The notes under the pieces are model-generated. The model ran no database searches, was not told where the DNA came from, and saw only the letters and a list, made by a program, of their open reading frames with translations. Positions 54,193-57,410 of a stretch of 57,410 nucleotides of DNA are shown one piece after another. A program made the translations under genes and the position numbers. The stretch's first letter is position 1, and each line of letters begins with the position of its first letter. Source of the DNA: Thermoproteota archaeon (GTDB lineage: Archaea; Thermoproteota; Methanomethylicia; Methanomethylicales; Methanomethylicaceae); the NCBI GenBank assembly GCA_029887795.1, contig JARXPE010000006.1:1-57410 (forward strand), given 5' to 3'.

Positions 54193-54807
54193 ATGCCATT
54201 CAAAATGCGCGAGGTCTATTACTTTTTAAACCCTGGCGAAGAGAATACCGACCTTGTGGTAGAGGCGGTCACAAAGTACATCGAGAGGAGCGACATAAGA
54301 GATGTTGTTGTGGCTAGCACATCCGGAGCGACGGCTTTGAAGTTCGCAAAGGCGCTTAAGGATGAGGCAAGGATAATATGCGTCTCAGAGAGCCCATTCA
54401 GGAGGGAGTGGGGCAACGAATACCCCTGCATTGATCCAAAGATCAAGGAGGAGCTGGAAAAACTGGGCGTAATTGTCCTTGACAGGATCCCCTACGTACT
54501 CCACGGATTTCTGTACGAAACCTCGAAGTACAGCTTCCCGACCCCTGAGACCATTTTCAAGGAGACCCTCTACGCATTCGGGCAGGGAATGAAAGTTGCA
54601 GTAGAGGTTGTGTTATCCGCCGTGGACTGCGGCGTTCTGGAGCCCTTTAAAGACGTTATCGGGGTAGGAGGAAGTGGAGTTGGTGCCGATACCGCAATAG
54701 TGCTGAGATCAACTTATCCGGGGACAGTCTTTTCAAAGGAGAAGGAGAAGAGGCTTGAAATAAGGGAGATCATAGCGATGCCCCTCCAGAAAAAGTGGTG
54801 GGACTAA
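54193..54807 (+). CDS. Pyruvate kinase C-terminal-domain-like protein (MTH796-like)
   Basis: The 204-residue protein corresponds to the alpha/beta C-terminal domain of pyruvate kinase only: DVVVASTSGATALKFAKAL, VSESPFRREWGNEY, and GVGGSGVGADTAIVLRSTYPGTVF. Free-standing copies are known in methanogens and other archaea with no known role. There is no catalytic kinase domain. GGTGTTTTC precedes the ATG. It follows copA by 36 bases. Confidence 0.82.
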   Translation: MPFKMREVYYFLNPGEENTDLVVEAVTKYIERSDIRDVVVASTSGATALKFAKALKDEARIICVSESPFRREWGNEYPCIDPKIKEELEKLGVIVLDRIPYVLHGFLYETSKYSFPTPETIFKETLYAFGQGMKVAVEVVLSAVDCGVLEPFKDVIGVGGSGVGADTAIVLRSTYPGTVFSKEKEKRLEIREIIAMPLQKKWWD

Positions 54808-54876
54808 AGGGATATAATTGAACTTCTCGTCAGATGCATGACCCGCCCATTTTGCCTGAACTTTTTCCCTTTCTCT

Positions 54877-56253
54877 CTATACCTTTGCTCGCGCCAACTT
54901 GTACCTCTGCCACCTATAGTACGCTGCCAGAGACGACACTGCACGCTCAGGGATTGGGTATGAGGGTATGGAGAGCTCATCGAGTTTTCTCATGGCCTCC
55001 TCACACTGTGCGCCGCCAACGAAACTCGTCACGACCGTCTTACTGCACCTTTGGGCCTCACAGGCGTCTGCGATTGCCTTTGCTATTGCCACAGGGTCTG
55101 TTATAGCGGTCTGGCAGTAAAGGACGATGACGGAGCCTATCCGGCTGTCCCGGAGCGCCAACTCCACGGACTTGTAGTAACTCTCTTCATAGGCTTGCCC
55201 TGTCAAGTCAACGGGATTTCTGAAGTTCCCGAAGACCGGCATTAATTTCTTGAATTCGGACTGAAGATCCTCAGGCAAAGGCATAATGTTGACGCCAGCC
55301 TCTTCACAGGCGTCCGTTGTCATGACGCCTACACCACCTCCATTTGTGATGATGATACAATTCTCATTGGTTGGGGGTGGCTGCATAGTCATCAGCTTGA
55401 CCCAATCGAAAGCCTGCGTAAGGTCCATAGCACGGAGAGCGCCGCTTTGCCTGAATGCTACATCATAAATTCTGTCCGTCCCTGCTAGCGATCCCGTATG
55501 AGACGCCGCGGCAGAAGCCCCCTTCTCGGTCCTGCCTGACTTGATAATAACGACTGGCTTCTTCAAGGTTATGTTCCTGAGCGAGGACATTAGGCGGCGC
55601 CCATCCTTTGCTCCTTCTATATAGATCAAGACCGCCTTGGTCTCTTCATCCGAGGCGAAGTAGTCCAACATGTCTGCCTCGTCAAGGTCTGCCTTATTTC
55701 CCATGCTTACCACTGCTGAGACGCCGATCTTATACAGGTTAGCCCATCCCATCATCGCTATACCGAGAGCCCCGCTCTGCGTCACGAATGCGATGCGCCC
55801 AGGATAAACTCGAGAAAGCCCGAAGGTTGCATTCATCCTGGAGGGGGCATAGTAAAGCCCGAAGACATTCGGACCGAGCATCCGGATTCCATATTTTTTA
55901 ACCACCGATACGACCCTCTCCTCAAGTTCAAAATTGCCCACCTCCCTAAATCCCGAGCTTATCACGATCGCTGCCTTTATGCCCTTCTCCCCGCACTCCT
56001 CCAATATGTCTGGGACATACACGGCAGGAACCGCGACAACTGCCAAATCCACATCTTCAGGTATGAGCCTCACCGAGGTGAATGACTTGAGGCCCATGAT
56101 CTCTGCCCCCTCTGGGTTAACGAGATAAACCCTCCCCTCATACCCTCCCGTAATGATATTATACACGAGTTCATATCCAATCTTCTTCGGATTCTTCGAG
56201 GCGCCAATTATGGCAATACTCTTGGGTGAGAAGAGGGGTTTTAGGTCGCTCAT
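54877..56253 (-). CDS. Acyl-CoA synthetase (NDP/ADP-forming) alpha subunit
   Basis: The 458-residue protein has the CoA-binding domain (KSIAIIGASKNPKKIGYEL, VVISSGFREVG) and the two ligase-CoA domains (GRIAFVTQSGALGIAMMGW), with the phosphorylated histidine in AAASHTGSLAGTD. It pairs with a separate ATP-grasp beta subunit, not seen here, to make ATP from acetyl-CoA or other acyl-CoA esters. The substrate is not readable. ATG at 56,253 follows GGGTGCC. Confidence 0.88.
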   Translation of the reverse strand: MSDLKPLFSPKSIAIIGASKNPKKIGYELVYNIITGGYEGRVYLVNPEGAEIMGLKSFTSVRLIPEDVDLAVVAVPAVYVPDILEECGEKGIKAAIVISSGFREVGNFELEERVVSVVKKYGIRMLGPNVFGLYYAPSRMNATFGLSRVYPGRIAFVTQSGALGIAMMGWANLYKIGVSAVVSMGNKADLDEADMLDYFASDEETKAVLIYIEGAKDGRRLMSSLRNITLKKPVVIIKSGRTEKGASAAASHTGSLAGTDRIYDVAFRQSGALRAMDLTQAFDWVKLMTMQPPPTNENCIIITNGGGVGVMTTDACEEAGVNIMPLPEDLQSEFKKLMPVFGNFRNPVDLTGQAYEESYYKSVELALRDSRIGSVIVLYCQTAITDPVAIAKAIADACEAQRCSKTVVTSFVGGAQCEEAMRKLDELSIPSYPIPERAVSSLAAYYRWQRYKLARAKV

Positions 56254-56344
56254 ATAATGGCACCCAATGGTAGATTAACCCCTCGATTATAAAGATAAAC
56301 TTACCTATAGGATTAACAATAGATGGGGTCGTGGAGAATGTATT

Positions 56345-57349
56345 ATGGTCGAATGCTTTAAAGTGCCAGACAACTTGCCTTTGGTCGGGACAGTTTACTT
56401 TGGCATAATTGACAGGGGAACGAACGTACTCCAGATCAGACCCACAACATTTTGTCCTCTCAGTTGCATCTTCTGCTCAACGGATGCCGGACCTAATAGT
56501 AAGAGGAGAAGGACTGAGTACCTTGTCGAGCTTGACCATATAATGGACTGGACCAGTTACCTTGTCAAGATTAAAGGGGAGGGTGTTGAGGCACACATCG
56601 ACACGGTGGGAGACCCCCTGACTTATCCAAAGATCGTTGATCTCGTTCACCAGATAAGGGAACTTGAGGAAGTCGCCACCGTCTCAATGCAGACACACGG
56701 ACACCTCTTGAACGAGAAAGTAATCGACGACTTGGAGCAAGCAGGGCTTTCTAGGATAAACCTTTCCATAGACGCACTTGATCCCCAACTTGCAAAAAGG
56801 CTAGCGGGGACGGAAAATTACAATGTAAATAGGGTCATTGAGATGGCAAAGTACATCACTGAAAACACTTCCATCGATCTATTGATTGCGCCAGTTTGGG
56901 TCCACCCATTAAACGACCTTGAGATGGAAAAGATTATTGGACTTGCCAAGGAGCTCGGCGCCGGCAGAAACTGTCCGCCGCTGGGCATTCAAAAGTGCGA
57001 ACGCCACAAGTTCGGAAGGAGGGTCAAAGAGATCAAGTTCATGACTTGGTACGAGTTCTATAGACGTCTTAGGGAACTGGAGCTTAGGACCGGCACGAAG
57101 CTCATACTCAAGGCATCAGACTTTGGGATAAGACCTGCCACTACCCTCAGGGCCCCCTATCAAAAATGGGAGAAGATATCAGTTAATGTTGTTGGACCGG
57201 GCTGGTTCAAGGGAGAGAGCCTCGCGGTAACACGTGACAAGAGATGGGTCGTAACAATAGTGGGTGCAGAGCTTCCCGAGGGGTCTGAAGTGAACGTAAG
57301 ACTTTTGAGGGTCAAGGACAATATCCTTGTAGCAACCATAAGCAACTGA
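56345..57349 (+). CDS. Radical SAM protein with possible C-terminal TRAM-like domain
   Basis: The 334-residue protein has RPTTFCPLSCIFCSTDAG with radical SAM cysteines C37, C41, C44, then DTVGDPLTYPKIVDLV, SMQTHGHLL and NLSIDALDP. The last 65 residues form a small beta-barrel-like part (PGWFKGESLAVTRDKRWVV, EGSEVNVRLLRVKDN) resembling a TRAM RNA-binding domain. An RNA or tRNA modification role is inferred, not shown. GGAGAATGTATT precedes the ATG. Confidence 0.8.
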   Translation: MVECFKVPDNLPLVGTVYFGIIDRGTNVLQIRPTTFCPLSCIFCSTDAGPNSKRRRTEYLVELDHIMDWTSYLVKIKGEGVEAHIDTVGDPLTYPKIVDLVHQIRELEEVATVSMQTHGHLLNEKVIDDLEQAGLSRINLSIDALDPQLAKRLAGTENYNVNRVIEMAKYITENTSIDLLIAPVWVHPLNDLEMEKIIGLAKELGAGRNCPPLGIQKCERHKFGRRVKEIKFMTWYEFYRRLRELELRTGTKLILKASDFGIRPATTLRAPYQKWEKISVNVVGPGWFKGESLAVTRDKRWVVTIVGAELPEGSEVNVRLLRVKDNILVATISN

Positions 57350-57367
57350 CCTGTTTTGAACCATCAT

Positions 57368-57384
57368 GCTGGAGGTGCTCCAGC
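57368..57384 (+). terminator. Hairpin near the 3' window edge
   Basis: A perfect 7-bp stem (GCTGGAG with CTCCAGC) encloses a three-base loop about 20 bases after the radical SAM gene. No T-tract follows. It may be a terminator-like structure or part of a gene that continues past the window. Confidence 0.35.
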
Positions 57385-57410
57385 TAAGACTAAGAATATT
57401 AACCGTGATT

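Noticed and set aside
54193-54807. Truncated pyruvate kinase pseudogene
   Set aside because: Free-standing C-terminal domains of this kind are known in archaea, and this one has its own start and ribosome binding site.
1-57410. CRISPR array, tRNA, rRNA or insertion sequence
   Set aside because: No regularly spaced repeats, no tRNA T-loop or acceptor pattern in the intergenic gaps, and no transposase or integrase motifs were seen.

Overview
The window is a 57.4 kb stretch of an archaeal chromosome. It carries archaeal RNA polymerase subunit P (Rpb12), a tRNA-splicing endonuclease EndA, an archaeal/eukaryal-type glycyl-tRNA synthetase, an Nre-family repair protein, a UPF0282 metallo-beta-lactamase protein and an ADP-forming acyl-CoA synthetase subunit. 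Ribosome binding sites are mostly of the GGTGAT or GGAGGTG kind, many starts are TTG or GTG, and AT-rich TATA-like boxes precede several units. The gene set fits an anaerobic lineage of the TACK/Thermoproteota side, such as the Bathyarchaeia, Methanomethylicia, Korarchaeia or Brockarchaeota neighbourhood. The exact lineage is inference. No rRNA, tRNA, CRISPR array, insertion sequence or prophage was recognised.

Layout: 1-7.6 kb is the C-terminal 2.5 thousand residues of a giant membrane-anchored surface protein. 7.6-8.6 kb is decayed sequence with the C-terminal remnant of an acetyl-CoA synthetase. 8.6-18.2 kb is housekeeping: TreT-like trehalose synthase, RpoP, agmatinase, GlyRS, a thioredoxin-reductase-like flavoprotein, a PhoU-like protein, a flippase-like membrane protein, EndA and a branched-chain aminotransferase. 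18.3-21.4 kb is a three-gene unit of a GlcD/VAO-type FAD oxidase, an HdrD-like Fe-S protein and a zinc-ribbon protein. 21.4-24.9 kb holds a divergent ureohydrolase and a tungsten-type aldehyde:ferredoxin oxidoreductase with its own MoaD/ThiS-like protein.

25.0-36.3 kb is the metabolic centre of interest. It holds a UroD-fold corrinoid methyltransferase, its corrinoid protein, an ABC ATPase, a QueG-like double [4Fe-4S] protein, two convergent membrane genes, a winged-helix/site-2-protease pair, a CstA transporter, a second methyltransferase resembling MtaA/MtbA methylcobamide:coenzyme M methyltransferases, a DUF169 protein and S-adenosylhomocysteine hydrolase. These look like the parts of a route moving methyl groups from an unknown donor via a corrinoid protein to a thiol. 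With the GlcD/HdrD pair and the hydrogenase, they recall methyl-dependent methanogens or non-methanogenic relatives. No methyl-CoM reductase gene is in the window.

36.4-43.7 kb holds an orphan HEFLH metalloprotein, an M42 aminopeptidase, a pyruvate carboxylase/oxaloacetate decarboxylase carboxyltransferase subunit, and a four-gene cytosolic [NiFe] hydrogenase (sulfhydrogenase type, order beta-gamma-delta-alpha) followed by a thioredoxin. 44.0-57.4 kb holds two MFS exporters, a nitroreductase, a radical SAM/Nre repair pair, a UPF0282 protein, a tiny YHS-domain gene, a 5-formyl-THF cyclo-ligase-like gene, a CopA copper ATPase, a free-standing pyruvate-kinase C-terminal domain, an acyl-CoA synthetase (NDP-forming) alpha subunit and a radical SAM protein with a possible C-terminal TRAM domain. 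Genes are tightly packed, with several tail-to-tail overlaps.
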